Assembly (NCBI RefSeq): GCF_030698125.1
Contig: NZ_JAUYNV010000057.1
Span: 53,752-117,751, forward strand
Reading direction: 5' to 3'
Origin: Methyloversatilis sp.
Lineage (GTDB): Bacteria > Pseudomonadota > Gammaproteobacteria > Burkholderiales > Rhodocyclaceae
DNA: 64,000 nt
Below the pieces are notes generated by a model. It was not told where the DNA came from and did no database searches. It was given only the letters and a program-made list of their open reading frames with translations. Positions 9,367-17,773 of the stretch are shown one piece after another (positions within the stretch are counted from its first letter, which is position 1; each line of letters opens with the position of its first letter). The position numbers were made by a program, and so were the translations under genes.

Positions 9367-9930
9367 TTAGATCTTGCCGACCAGGTCAAGCGACGGGACC
9401 ATCGACTGCGCGCCCGGCGTCCACTTGGCGGGGCAGACTTCGCCCGGGTGCGACGTCACGTACTGGGCCGCCTGCACCTTGCGCAGCAGTTCCTTCGCGT
9501 CACGACCGATGCCGAGTTCTACGATTTCAGCCATGCGGATCTTGCCTTCCGGGTCGATCACGAAGGTGCCGCGCAGCGCCAGACCGGCTTCTTCGATCAT
9601 GACGTCGAAGTTGCGGGTGATGGCACCGGTCGGGTCACCAATCATCGGGTACTTGATCTTGCGGATGGTGTCCGACGCATCGGCCCAGCCCTTGTGCACG
9701 AAGTGCGTATCGGTCGAAACCGAGTAGATTTCGCAACCGATCTTCTGGAATTCGCCGTACATGTCGGCGAGGTCGCCCAGTTCGGTCGGGCACACGAATG
9801 TGAAGTCGGCCGGGTAGAACACGAATGCCGACCACTTGCCCTTCAGGTCTGCTTCGGTGATGTCTACAAACTTGCCGTTGTGGTAAGTGGTTGCCTTGAA
9901 GGGTTTGACGGTTGTTCCGACGAGGGACAT
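9367..9930 (-). CDS. ahpC: Alkyl hydroperoxide reductase subunit C (2-Cys peroxiredoxin)
   Basis: This 187-residue peroxiredoxin has the peroxidatic Cys47 in FTFVCPTE and the resolving Cys166 in GEVCPAKW, one residue offset from E. coli AhpC. It reduces hydrogen peroxide and organic peroxides in the cytoplasm and is recycled by AhpF, encoded next. Its ATG at 9930 is preceded by a good AG-rich ribosome binding site (GAAAGAAAGGAAT). A palindrome about 65 bases upstream may be a regulator site. Confidence 0.97.
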   Translation of the reverse strand: MSLVGTTVKPFKATTYHNGKFVDITEADLKGKWSAFVFYPADFTFVCPTELGDLADMYGEFQKIGCEIYSVSTDTHFVHKGWADASDTIRKIKYPMIGDPTGAITRNFDVMIEEAGLALRGTFVIDPEGKIRMAEIVELGIGRDAKELLRKVQAAQYVTSHPGEVCPAKWTPGAQSMVPSLDLVGKI

Positions 9931-10231
9931 CTGTATTCCTTTCTTTCTTCGTGGGTGGAGGAAAACATCTTATTTTCTAACCGAGCGGCCTGAATTTTAG
10001 ACTTAATCTAAAACTATTTCCACCCGTCACACACCGGGAGGATCAGCGCCTGCAGACACTCCGGATGGCTTGCCGGCTGAGTTGCGGATCGCGTCCGCAA
10101 TTCGATTGTACCCAATATATAAACGCATGCAGTAACCCTGCAAACCTACGTCGTCGCCGTCGCACTTTGGGGCACGTCATCCCCGGATCAAGACCTCACT
10201 GCAGAAATCCGGTTCCGCAAACGGCGATGAC
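9931..10231. other. Intergenic region with ahpC promoter, no gene
   Basis: These 301 bases separate ahpC from the arsenite transporter gene, both read on the minus strand. The part near ahpC is AT-rich and holds the palindrome annotated separately. I see no open frame with coding character and no clear terminator for ahpC's upstream neighbour. Confidence 0.6.
9996..10012 (-). promoter_or_regulatory. Palindrome upstream of ahpC, possible regulator site
   Basis: A perfect inverted repeat, TTTAGA-N5-TCTAAA, lies 66-82 bases upstream of the ahpC start in an AT-rich stretch of otherwise GC-rich DNA. On the minus strand it is preceded by ATAG and followed by AAAT, which is loosely like an OxyR tetrad. 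Binding by OxyR or another peroxide regulator is inference. Confidence 0.4.
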
Positions 10232-11242
10232 TCAGGCCGGGAAGCGGTGCCTGTTCCGGTTGGTGAAGGCCACCAGCGACAGCATCACAGGCACTTCGAC
10301 CAGAACGCCCACCACCGTGGCCAGCGCAGCGCCGGAGTGCAGGCCGAACAGCGAAATCGCCACTGCAACGGCCAGTTCGAAGAAATTCGAGGTGCCGATC
10401 AGGCAGGCTGGCGCCGCCACGCCATACGACAACTTCATGCGACGCGCTGCGATGAAGGCAATGGCGAAAATGCCGTAAGTCTGGATGATCAGCGGAATCG
10501 CGATCAGGCCGATCACCAGCGGTTGTGCCCGGATCGTCTCCGCCTGGAAGCCGAAAAGAAGCACGACCGTGGCCAGCAGACCGACGATGGAAGCCGGTTT
10601 CAGGCGCGCCACGAAACGCGTCAGTGCAGCACCGTCGCGCAGCATGCGCCGCGTCAGCACGCCGGCGACCAGCGGCAGCACGACATACAGCACTGTGGAC
10701 AGCAGCAGCGTTTCCCAGGGCACGGCCACATCGGTCACGCCGAGCAGGAAGGCCGCAATGGGCGCGAACGCGAACACCATGACCAGATCATTCACCGACA
10801 CCTGCACCAGCGTGTAGGCCGGATCGCCCTTCGTCAGCTGGCTCCACACGAAAACCATCGCCGTACAGGGCGCGACACCGAGCAGGATCATGCCGGCGAT
10901 GTATTCGGTGGCCGATTGCGGATCGACCCAGGGCGCAAACAGATAGCGGAAGAACAGCACGCCGAGTGCCGCCATCGTGAAGGGCTTGACCAGCCAGTTG
11001 ATGACCAGCGTGAGCACCAGTCCCTTTGGCCGGCGACCGACATCGCGCACGGCCGCGAAATCGATCTGGATCATCATCGGGTAGATCATCACCCAGATGA
11101 GCACCGCGACCACCAGATTGACGTGCGCGAATTCGAGCGCCGCAACCGCCTCGAATGCGCGCGGCGCCAGCAGGCCCAGGCCCACGCCCGCCGCAATGCA
11201 CGCCGCCACCCAGATGCTCAGCCAACGTTCGAACAATCCCAT
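10232..11242 (-). CDS. acr3: ACR3-family arsenite efflux permease
   Basis: The 336-residue inner-membrane protein has ten predicted helices and the ACR3 signature [13 protein letters not shown] with the conserved cysteine needed for As(III) transport. A second conserved segment is [19 protein letters not shown]. It exports arsenite (and possibly antimonite), the product of ArsC. It is the last gene of the arsR-arsI-arsC-acr3 set, 9 bases after arsC. It is not the ArsB type, which has different topology. Expression should follow ArsR derepression. Confidence 0.94.
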   Translation of the reverse strand: MGLFERWLSIWVAACIAAGVGLGLLAPRAFEAVAALEFAHVNLVVAVLIWVMIYPMMIQIDFAAVRDVGRRPKGLVLTLVINWLVKPFTMAALGVLFFRYLFAPWVDPQSATEYIAGMILLGVAPCTAMVFVWSQLTKGDPAYTLVQVSVNDLVMVFAFAPIAAFLLGVTDVAVPWETLLLSTVLYVVLPLVAGVLTRRMLRDGAALTRFVARLKPASIVGLLATVVLLFGFQAETIRAQPLVIGLIAIPLIIQTYGIFAIAFIAARRMKLSYGVAAPACLIGTSNFFELAVAVAISLFGLHSGAALATVVGVLVEVPVMLSLVAFTNRNRHRFPA

Positions 11243-11251
11243 GACGCGGCC

Positions 11252-11743
11252 TCAGCGATCGGCCAGACTGCGCGCGGTCTGTTCAAGGCGGAGCGCGTCC
11301 AGACGTTCGGCCGGCAAGGCAACCAGGATTTCGAGCCGGCGGCGAATCATCGTCATCGTGTCGCGGAAAGCCATCAGCCTTGCCGCATCGGGACCGGTCG
11401 TGGCGGACGGATCGGCATAGCCCCAGTGTGCGGTTGCCGGATGGCCCGGCCAGACCGGGCACAGCTCGCCGGCTGCGCTGTCGCACACCGTGATGATGAG
11501 GTCCATCTCCGGCACGTCGGGTCCGGCGAACGTGTCCCAGTTCTTGCTGCACACGCCGGTCGTATCAACACCCGCTTCGGCCAGCGCCTGCAGCGCAAAC
11601 GGATTCACCCGACCAGACGGCTGGCTGCCGGCCGAAAACGCGCGGAAACGCCCGCCGCCCAGGTGGTTCAGCAGGCATTCTGCGAGCACACTCCGCGCCG
11701 AATTATGGGTGCACAGGAACAGTACGTTCAGTGGCGCGCCCAT
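11252..11743 (-). CDS. arsC: Arsenate reductase, low-MW phosphatase (thioredoxin/ArsC) family
   Basis: The 163-residue enzyme starts MGAPLNVLFLCTHNSARS, with the catalytic P-loop CTHNSAR (Cys11 to Arg17). Further conserved cysteines are in GVCSKNWD and DLIITVCDSAAGELCPVWPG. It reduces As(V) to As(III), which ACR3 then expels. I chose ATG 11743, one base past the stop of arsI; the open frame runs further upstream but that part is a shadow of arsI. The HWGYADPSA segment is usual in this family. Confidence 0.93.
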   Translation of the reverse strand: MGAPLNVLFLCTHNSARSVLAECLLNHLGGGRFRAFSAGSQPSGRVNPFALQALAEAGVDTTGVCSKNWDTFAGPDVPEMDLIITVCDSAAGELCPVWPGHPATAHWGYADPSATTGPDAARLMAFRDTMTMIRRRLEILVALPAERLDALRLEQTARSLADR

Positions 11744-11744
11744 G

Positions 11745-12236
11745 TCAGCAGCACCCGGAACCGGACGACTTGACGCCGATGGCCAGCGGCTTGCCGCGCG
11801 TGACGGGCGCCTTGGGCGCACAGCATGCCGACGCTGCTTCTGTTGCCACCGCAGCCGGTGCTTCGTTGAACACCGGAATGTCACCCAGCGTGTGGAAGTG
11901 TTCCCACGCAATGCCCTGCGGATCGGTGATCCAGTGCTTCTCGCTGCGCGCGTAGCAGCAACTCGTGGCGCCTTCGTCCAGCAGCGCCATGTCGGCCGCT
12001 TCAGCGCTTGCCTTCATCGCCGCCAGTTCGGCCGGGTCGTCGGTCTGGATGCCCAGATGATCGATCCCCGGCTGGCTGCCGCGGGTGGAAATCGCGAAAT
12101 TGACCGGCGGATCTTCCAGCATCCATTTGGCGTAGTCTGCCTCGTGGCGCGCCGGTTGCGCGGAAAAAAGCTGGTTGTAGAAGGCGATGCTCCGATCGAG
12201 ATCATCGACGTGCAGATGGACGTGAAAGCGCTTCAT
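11745..12236 (-). CDS. arsI: ArsI/CadI-family glyoxalase-fold protein, probable C-As lyase
   Basis: This 163-residue protein is a vicinal-oxygen-chelate fold (MKRFHVHLHVDDLDRSIAFY) with metal ligands His6, His60 (GIDHLGIQ) and a Glu in WEHFHTL. It carries the paired cysteines in ATSCCYAR that bind trivalent organoarsenicals in known ArsI C-As lyases. Those enzymes use Fe(II) and O2 to cleave methyl or phenyl from MAs(III). The C-terminal tail is cysteine-rich (ACCAP, GSGCC), an additional soft-metal site. It lies between arsR and arsC in the operon. CadI-like cadmium-induced proteins share the fold, but the CC pair and the operon favour ArsI. Confidence 0.87.
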   Translation of the reverse strand: MKRFHVHLHVDDLDRSIAFYNQLFSAQPARHEADYAKWMLEDPPVNFAISTRGSQPGIDHLGIQTDDPAELAAMKASAEAADMALLDEGATSCCYARSEKHWITDPQGIAWEHFHTLGDIPVFNEAPAAVATEAASACCAPKAPVTRGKPLAIGVKSSGSGCC

Positions 12237-12248
12237 GGCGGACTCCGT

Positions 12249-12575
12249 TCAGCAGGTTTTACAGACAGGCGCTACCGGTTCGGCACAGGGCGCGCCGCGG
12301 CAGCAGTTTTCGGTCAGATAGCCAAGCAGCGCGTTCATCTGCGCATAGTCGGCGCGGTAGATCAGATGGCGGCCATCGCGCGTCGGCACGATCAGCCCGG
12401 CGTGGCTCAATTCCTTCAGGTGGAAGGACAGCGTGGTCGGAGCGACACCCAGCGCCTCGCCCAGCGCACCGGGCGTCACGCCGTCGGGGCCGGCGACGAC
12501 GAGGGCGCGAAAGACGCGCAGGCGGATTTCCTGCGCAAGCGCCGACAGGGAGCGGATGACGTTCTGTTCTTCCAT
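12249..12575 (-). CDS. arsR: ArsR-family metalloid-responsive repressor
   Basis: This 108-residue winged-helix protein contains TPGALGEALGVAPTTLSFHLKELSHAGLI as the DNA-reading part. Its cysteines sit at the C-terminus (ENCCRGAPC and VCKTC). That placement matches ArsR proteins of the type that bind As(III) or MAs(III) through a C-terminal Cys pair plus a third Cys, rather than the helix alpha-3 CxC type. It heads the minus-strand ars operon and is preceded directly by an inverted repeat that is probably its own operator. Confidence 0.93.
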   Translation of the reverse strand: MEEQNVIRSLSALAQEIRLRVFRALVVAGPDGVTPGALGEALGVAPTTLSFHLKELSHAGLIVPTRDGRHLIYRADYAQMNALLGYLTENCCRGAPCAEPVAPVCKTC

Positions 12576-12576
12576 A

Positions 12577-12607
12577 GTTCAATAATACTTGAATTATAAA
12601 ATTGAAC
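12577..12607 (-). promoter_or_regulatory. Putative ArsR operator/promoter
   Basis: GTTCAAT at 12577-12583 and ATTGAAC at 12601-12607 form a perfect inverted repeat just upstream of arsR, with another TTGAA half inside it. The AT-rich block interrupts GC-rich DNA and is placed where the arsR promoter must be. It also lies 118 bases before the divergent cupin gene, so one repressor could control both directions. Confidence 0.65.
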
Positions 12608-12724
12608 AAGAAGTCAGTGCCAGGCAGACGCAGCGTCGGGTCGAATCCGGTCGTACCATCACGTTCTGCCTGAACGCACATTCCTTGCTGACGCGCGACC
12701 ACAGCCGACACCGATGAAGATCCG

Positions 12725-13096
12725 ATGAAAACCGCCCGCACCGACATTCCTGCCTACATCACCAAGGACGGCTCGCAGATCCGCGAACTGATGCATCCGT
12801 CGCTGCACGGCGGGCGGGCGCAAAGTCTGGCGGAAGCGACCATCCCCGCCGGCACACGCACCCTGCTGCATCGGCACGGCGTGACCGAAGAGCTTTATCA
12901 CGTGACCGCTGGCCAGGGCAGCATGACACTGGGCGACGCCCGTTTTGACGTGGCGGCTGGTGACACCGTGCTGATTGCACCCGGTACGCCGCACTGCATC
13001 GAAGCCACCGGCGCCGGGGCGCTGGTCATCCTGTGCTGCTGCAGTCCGGCGTATGCGCACGACGACACCGAACTGCTGGAGGGCGGCGCGCCATGA
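12725..13096 (+). CDS. Cupin-domain protein (first of tandem pair)
   Basis: The 123-residue single-domain cupin has the two cupin motifs. Motif 1 contains LLHRHGVTEELYHVTAG, giving metal ligands His-His-Glu, and motif 2 is IAPGTPHCIEATG. The substrate is unknown. It is divergent from arsR with the ars operator between them. It ends in CCCSPAY, an odd run of three cysteines that could bind a soft metal. It overlaps the next cupin gene by 4 bases (ATGA). Confidence 0.8.
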   Translation: MKTARTDIPAYITKDGSQIRELMHPSLHGGRAQSLAEATIPAGTRTLLHRHGVTEELYHVTAGQGSMTLGDARFDVAAGDTVLIAPGTPHCIEATGAGALVILCCCSPAYAHDDTELLEGGAP

Positions 13097-13425
13097 GCGG
13101 CAATCTTTTCGACGGCTTGCCGGTGGGCGTGCAGGGAGCGGAGCGCATCGACACGCTGTGTGCCCGGCCCGGCGTGCGCATCGAGCGCATCGTGTCGACC
13201 GGCCAGAGCAGCCCGCCCGGATTCTGGTACGACCAGCCAAACGACGAATGGGTGGCCTTGCTGAGTGGTTCCGCGACACTGCGCTTTACCGACGAGGACG
13301 CGCCGCGGACACTTCAGCCGGGCGACTGGATCTTCATCCCGGCGCATCGCCGCCACCGCGTGGACCGCACCGATACCGACGTCGCATCGGTCTGGCTGGC
13401 GGTGCATCTGAACCCGCCGGACTGA
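13093..13425 (+). CDS. Cupin-domain protein (second of tandem pair)
   Basis: This 110-residue cupin begins MSGNLFDGLPVG at ATG 13093. The frame is open upstream, but that part is the shadow of the first cupin. It has WYDQPNDEWVALLSG and LQPGDWIFIPAHRRHRVDRT motifs. Motif 1 lacks the standard His pair, so metal binding may be weak or different from the first cupin. Translational overlap suggests a heterodimer or a two-step pathway. The specific role is unknown. Confidence 0.8.
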   Translation: MSGNLFDGLPVGVQGAERIDTLCARPGVRIERIVSTGQSSPPGFWYDQPNDEWVALLSGSATLRFTDEDAPRTLQPGDWIFIPAHRRHRVDRTDTDVASVWLAVHLNPPD

Positions 13426-13431
13426 GCAGCT

Positions 13432-13671
13432 TCAGTCGGCCTTGCCAAGCAGGGCGGCAACTTCCTGCACGGTCAGCACCTTGCCGACCGACACCAGCTT
13501 CCCGTCGATCACCAGCGCCGGCGTCGACATGACGCCATGGGCGGCGATCTCCGCGAAATCGGTCACCTTGACGATATCCGCCTGCTGGCCGCGAGCATCG
13601 AGCGCCTTGCGCGCGTTGTCGGCCAGCTCGATGCACTTGCGGCACCCACTGCCCAGTACCTTGATGATCAT
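13432..13671 (-). CDS. Thioredoxin-like small CxxC protein
   Basis: The 79-residue protein has an active-site-like GSGCRKCIEL and a cis-proline segment MSTPALVIDG, which match the Thioredoxin_3 (MTH895-like) family. It lies 21 bases downstream of the ArsP-like permease gene, a common pairing. It could reduce or deliver thiol-bound substrate to the permease. It converges with the second cupin gene, 6 bases apart. Confidence 0.85.
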   Translation of the reverse strand: MIIKVLGSGCRKCIELADNARKALDARGQQADIVKVTDFAEIAAHGVMSTPALVIDGKLVSVGKVLTVQEVAALLGKAD

Positions 13672-13692
13672 GTGCGTCTCCTCGTTGAAGCG

Positions 13693-14697
13693 TCAGACGA
13701 ATGCGCCCGCAAAGGCGTTGAACAGGAAGCCGATCAGCATGATGCCGCTGGCCACGATGCCGACGAATACCGCCAGCAGCGGCGTGCGGACAACACGCTT
13801 GAGCATGATGATGGAGGGCAGCGACAGCGCGGTGACCGACATCATGAACGCCAGCGCCGTACCCAGCCCGACTCCGCGCGCCACCAGCGCTTCGGCGATC
13901 GGCAGGGTGCCGAAGATGTCGGCATACATCGGCACGCCGATCAGCGTGGCAAGCGGCACCGACCAGGGCTTGTCCTGACCGAGCAATCCATTGATCAGGC
14001 TGCCCGGTATCCAGTTGTGGATCGCGGCGCCGATGCCGACCCCGATCAGGATGTACAGCCAGACCCGACGGACGATGTCGATGACCTGATCGCGCGCGAA
14101 CCGCAGGCGCTCGCGCACGCCCGGCTCGCTGTCCTCGAGCTGGATGACCGGGCTGTTGAACACGAAAGGTTCGATGTGGCGCTCCATCCCGGCGCGGCTG
14201 ATCAACGTGCCGCCGATCACCGCAAGAACGACGCCGACGGTCACGTAGGCGAGTGCGATCGGCCAGTTGAAAATGCTGGCCAGCAGGATGACCGATGCCA
14301 GATCGACCAGCGGGGACGAAATCAGAAATGAGAACGTGACCCCTACAGGCAGGCCCGCCCTGGTGAAACCGATGAACAACGGGATGGACGAGCAGGAGCA
14401 GAAGGGCGTGACGGTACCCAGCAGCGCCGCCAGCACATTGCCGCGCACACCGGTGAAGCGGCCCAGGATGCGCCGCGTGCGTTCCGGTGGAAAGTGGCTC
14501 TGCACGTATGAAATGGCAAAGATCAGCACGGCCAGCAGGATGAAGATCTTCACCGTGTCGTAGATGAAGAAGTGCACGCTGCCGCCGATGCGGCCACTGA
14601 CCGGCAGGCCCATGCCCTGCTCCACCAGCTGGCGAACGAGATCCGACAGCCACTGCATGCGCAGCAGCTGGTCATTGAGCCAGCCGAAAATGGTCAC
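13693..14697 (-). CDS. arsP: ArsP-like / SO_0444-type permease
   Basis: The 334-residue membrane protein has about eight to ten helices and the signature TPFCSCSSIPLFIGF, with two conserved cysteines, plus GVPMYADIFGTLPIAEAL. ArsP members of this permease family export trivalent organoarsenicals such as MAs(III) or roxarsone(III); others are linked to copper or zinc. ArsI in the neighbouring operon argues for the organoarsenical role, but this is inference. It is followed by the small thioredoxin-like gene on the same strand. Confidence 0.75.
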   Translation of the reverse strand: MTIFGWLNDQLLRMQWLSDLVRQLVEQGMGLPVSGRIGGSVHFFIYDTVKIFILLAVLIFAISYVQSHFPPERTRRILGRFTGVRGNVLAALLGTVTPFCSCSSIPLFIGFTRAGLPVGVTFSFLISSPLVDLASVILLASIFNWPIALAYVTVGVVLAVIGGTLISRAGMERHIEPFVFNSPVIQLEDSEPGVRERLRFARDQVIDIVRRVWLYILIGVGIGAAIHNWIPGSLINGLLGQDKPWSVPLATLIGVPMYADIFGTLPIAEALVARGVGLGTALAFMMSVTALSLPSIIMLKRVVRTPLLAVFVGIVASGIMLIGFLFNAFAGAFV

Positions 14698-14796
14698 ATG
14701 GGGTACGGATAGAAGGGCATTACCCGTATCCTGGTCTGCTGAAGCACGTGCGTCTTGTGCGCGATCAACATGCGGCGAGACAGGCCGGGACTACAG

Positions 14797-15396
14797 TCAG
14801 TCCGAGGTGCCGAAGTCCAGCCAGCTTTGCACCACCGGCGCAAAGCTTCGGCGATGGATGGGCGACGGACCGTGCTCGCGCAACGCAGTCAGGTGCTCGC
14901 GTGTCGGATAGCCCTTGTGGCGCGCGATGCCGTACTGCGGGTAGAGCACCGCAAGCGCCAGCATTTCCCGGTCGCGGCAAGTTTTTGCAAGAATGGATGC
15001 GGCGGAGATCGCTTGTTCCAGGGCATCGCCGCCGATGATGGCGCGCGCCGGCACGATCAGCCCGGGCGGCACCCGGTTGCCGTCAATCAGCACTTCGTCC
15101 GGCGGCACTTGTAGCCCTTCGACGGCTCGCCGCATCGCCAGCATCGTGGCGTGCAGGATGTTCAGGCGGTCGATTTCCTCGACCGTCGCCACGCCCACTG
15201 CCCAGGCCAGTGCGCGTTCGCGGATCAGTGGCGCCAACGCCTCGCGCTTCTTTTCGGACAATTTCTTGGAGTCATTCAGGCCGTCGATCGGCCGCGCCGG
15301 GTCGAGGATGACGGCCGCCGCATAGACCGGCCCGCACAGCGGTCCCCGCCCCGCTTCATCGACGCCGGCAGCCTTCCATTCAACGATGCCTGTCAC
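14797..15396 (-). CDS. rnhB: Ribonuclease HII
   Basis: The 199-residue enzyme removes RNA from RNA-DNA hybrids, including single ribonucleotides. It begins at GTG 15396, inside the stop of lpxB (GTGA overlap); the larger frame upstream is an lpxB shadow. The catalytic motif [12 protein letters not shown] supplies Asp and Glu, [10 protein letters not shown] follows, and further acidic residues lie in VLIDGN and the [14 protein letters not shown] segment. It is the last gene of the lipid A super-operon. Confidence 0.95.
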   Translation of the reverse strand: MTGIVEWKAAGVDEAGRGPLCGPVYAAAVILDPARPIDGLNDSKKLSEKKREALAPLIRERALAWAVGVATVEEIDRLNILHATMLAMRRAVEGLQVPPDEVLIDGNRVPPGLIVPARAIIGGDALEQAISAASILAKTCRDREMLALAVLYPQYGIARHKGYPTREHLTALREHGPSPIHRRSFAPVVQSWLDFGTSD

Positions 15397-16550
15397 GATA
15401 CAGCCGCCGGCAGATGCGGCAGGATGGCCGCCGCTGCCCGCACAGCCGTGCCCTGCCTCAGCATGTTGTGGATGCGCTCGAATTCGGCGATCTGAGCGTC
15501 GCGTGCGGCCTCGTCCTCCAGCAGGGTATCGAGCGCATCCGCCAGTTCGCGTGGCGTGGCCGCGTCCTGCAACCGTTCCGGCACGACAAAGCGCCCCGCC
15601 ATGATGTTGGGCAGGCTGCCCCAGGGCTGATAGGCCATGCGCTTCATGATCTGCCAGCTCAGCGCGTGCATGCGGTAGGCCATCACGTGCGGCGCGCGAC
15701 ACAGGGCGGCCTCGAGCGTCGCGGTGCCACTGGCCACCAGCGCTGCGTCACAGGCCATCAGCGCATCGCGCGCATGACCGAACAGTATGGTGATCGGCAA
15801 CTCCCTGGCCTTGCAGGTCCACAGCGCCTGTTCGAACAGGGCGCGCGTCTCGCGCGTCGCCAGCGGCACCAGGAAGCGCAGTTCCGGATGGCGCTCGTTC
15901 AGCAGGCGCGCGGTCTCGATCCATATGGTCGCGTGATAGCGCAGTTCCGACTGCCGGCTGCCGGGCAACAGCGCGACGATACGTGCATCCGGCGGCAGAG
16001 CAAGCCGCTCGCGTGCGTCGATGCGTTGCGGCAGCGGAGAGATTTCGTCGGCGAAGGGGTGGCCGACGTAGCTCACCGGCACGCCGGCTTTTTCATACAG
16101 CGCAGGCTCGAACGGGAACAGGCACAGCATGCGTGACACGCTGCGCGCGATGCCCTTGATGCGTCCGCCTCGCCAGGCCCAGATCGACGGGCTGACGTAA
16201 TGGATGGCCGGCACGCCGGCATCGCGCAGGCGGCGTTCGAGCCACAGGTTGAAATCCGGTGCATCGACACCGATGAAGGCGGCCGGCCGCGTCTGAAGGA
16301 GGCGGGCGAGCAGCGCGCGGCGGATGCCGGACAGTTCGCGATAGTGCCGCAGCACTTCGAAATAGCCGCGCACCGACAGCTTTTCGGCGGGCCACCAGGC
16401 GTCGAAGCCGGCGGAACCCATGCGCGGGCCGCCGATGCCGACGAAATCGATATCCGGCCGGACGTCGCGCAGCGCCTTGATCAGGTGCGCAGCCAACTGG
16501 TCACCGGATGCCTCACCGGCGACCATGGCCACCGTGATGCGGCCGGACAT
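15393..16550 (-). CDS. lpxB: Lipid-A-disaccharide synthase
   Basis: This 385-residue GT-B glycosyltransferase joins UDP-2,3-diacylglucosamine and lipid X to make the tetra-acyl disaccharide of lipid A at the inner membrane face. Visible family signatures are [22 protein letters not shown], and [13 protein letters not shown] in the C-terminal half. Its ATG at 16550 overlaps the stop of lpxA by one base. Confidence 0.96.
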   Translation of the reverse strand: MSGRITVAMVAGEASGDQLAAHLIKALRDVRPDIDFVGIGGPRMGSAGFDAWWPAEKLSVRGYFEVLRHYRELSGIRRALLARLLQTRPAAFIGVDAPDFNLWLERRLRDAGVPAIHYVSPSIWAWRGGRIKGIARSVSRMLCLFPFEPALYEKAGVPVSYVGHPFADEISPLPQRIDARERLALPPDARIVALLPGSRQSELRYHATIWIETARLLNERHPELRFLVPLATRETRALFEQALWTCKARELPITILFGHARDALMACDAALVASGTATLEAALCRAPHVMAYRMHALSWQIMKRMAYQPWGSLPNIMAGRFVVPERLQDAATPRELADALDTLLEDEAARDAQIAEFERIHNMLRQGTAVRAAAAILPHLPAAVS

Positions 16551-17329
16551 TATCGGATGATGCCGCGACCGCCAGAAGCGAGGAAGTCGGACAGCATGGC
16601 GACTTCGGGAGTCGCTTTCGCCGCCTCGGCGATGGCCGCCCGGGCGTCGTCCAGGCTCAGGCCCTCGCGATACAGCGTCTTGTAGGCGCGCTTGATTGCC
16701 GAGATGGCGTCACTGCTGTAGCCGCGACGGCGCAGGCCTTCGCTGTTGATACCATGCGGCGTCGCCGGCACGCCGTTGGCCAGCACGAAGGGCGGCACGT
16801 CCTGCAGCACGCTCGAGTGCACGCCGCAGAAGCTGTGTGCGCCCACGCGCACGAACTGGTGCACGCCGGTGAAGCCGCCGAGAATGACCCAGTCACCCAC
16901 ATGCACGTGGCCGGCGAGCGCCGTGTTGTTGGCCATGATGGTGTGGCTGCCGACCTGACAGTCGTGCGCCACATGCACATAGGCCATGATCCAGTTGTCG
17001 TTGCCGACCCGGGTGACGCCGACGTCCTGCGTGGTGCCGCAATTCATCGTCACGTATTCGCGCAGGGTGTTGCGGTCGCCGATTTCGAGTCGCGTCGGTT
17101 CGCCGGCGTATTTCTTGTCCTGCGGATCGCCGCCGATCGAACAGAACGGGTGTATCTGGTTGTCGCAGCCGATGCGCGTGTGCCCGGCGATCACCACGTG
17201 CGGATGCACGCGTGTGCCTGCACCGATCTCGACATGCGGGCCGATCACACTGAAGGCGCCGATGTCGACGCCGTCAGCCAGCTGCGCGGCCGGATCGACG
17301 ATGGCGGTCGGATGAACGGTGACCGTCAT
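16550..17329 (-). CDS. lpxA: UDP-N-acetylglucosamine O-acyltransferase
   Basis: The 259-residue left-handed beta-helix enzyme transfers 3-hydroxyacyl from ACP to UDP-GlcNAc, the first lipid A step. Hexapeptide repeats run from ~5 to 185, the catalytic His is in [12 protein letters not shown], and a helical C-terminal domain follows. I start it at ATG 17329 ([13 protein letters not shown]). The open frame extends upstream, but that part is a fabZ shadow. It overlaps fabZ and lpxB by one base each. Confidence 0.96.
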   Translation of the reverse strand: MTVTVHPTAIVDPAAQLADGVDIGAFSVIGPHVEIGAGTRVHPHVVIAGHTRIGCDNQIHPFCSIGGDPQDKKYAGEPTRLEIGDRNTLREYVTMNCGTTQDVGVTRVGNDNWIMAYVHVAHDCQVGSHTIMANNTALAGHVHVGDWVILGGFTGVHQFVRVGAHSFCGVHSSVLQDVPPFVLANGVPATPHGINSEGLRRRGYSSDAISAIKRAYKTLYREGLSLDDARAAIAEAAKATPEVAMLSDFLASGGRGIIR

Positions 17330-17763
17330 CAGCTGGGCCGAACCGCACAGAGCAGGTCGCATTCGGTCACGACCTGGCCGTCCACCTTGGCGCGGGCGTT
17401 GTACTTCCAGATGCCGCGCGAATGACGGATCAGGTCGACTTCGAGAATGAGCTGGTCGCCTGCCATGACCGGTTTCTTGAAACGCGTGTTGTCGACGCCG
17501 CACAGGTAATAGACCGAATCCGCGTCGGGGGTCGTGCCCAGCGTTTCGAAGGACAGGATGGCTGCAGCCTGGGCCAGCGCTTCGATGATCAGCACGCCGG
17601 GCATGACCGGATGGTTCGGAAAGTGCCCCGGGAAGAACGGCTCGTTGATGGTGACGTTCTTCAGCGCGTGGATGTACTTGTTCGCTTCGACGGCGAGCAC
17701 CCGGTCCACCAGCAGGAACGGGAAACGGTGCGGCAGCGACTTCAGCACCGCGTGGATGTCCAT
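17329..17763 (-). CDS. fabZ: 3-hydroxyacyl-ACP dehydratase FabZ
   Basis: The 144-residue hotdog-fold enzyme dehydrates 3-hydroxyacyl-ACP in fatty acid synthesis and competes with LpxA for the same substrate. The active-site His lies in [11 protein letters not shown] and the Glu in the segment [13 protein letters not shown] chose ATG 17763 ([10 protein letters not shown]) rather than the longer frame, to match family length. It sits between lpxD and lpxA, the usual order. Confidence 0.96.
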   Translation of the reverse strand: MDIHAVLKSLPHRFPFLLVDRVLAVEANKYIHALKNVTINEPFFPGHFPNHPVMPGVLIIEALAQAAAILSFETLGTTPDADSVYYLCGVDNTRFKKPVMAGDQLILEVDLIRHSRGIWKYNARAKVDGQVVTECDLLCAVRPS

Positions 17764-17773
17764 GGATTTCAAG

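Noticed and set aside
9931..10231. A small gene or RNA between ahpC and acr3
   Set aside because: No frame with coding character and no clear promoter-terminator pair for an RNA.
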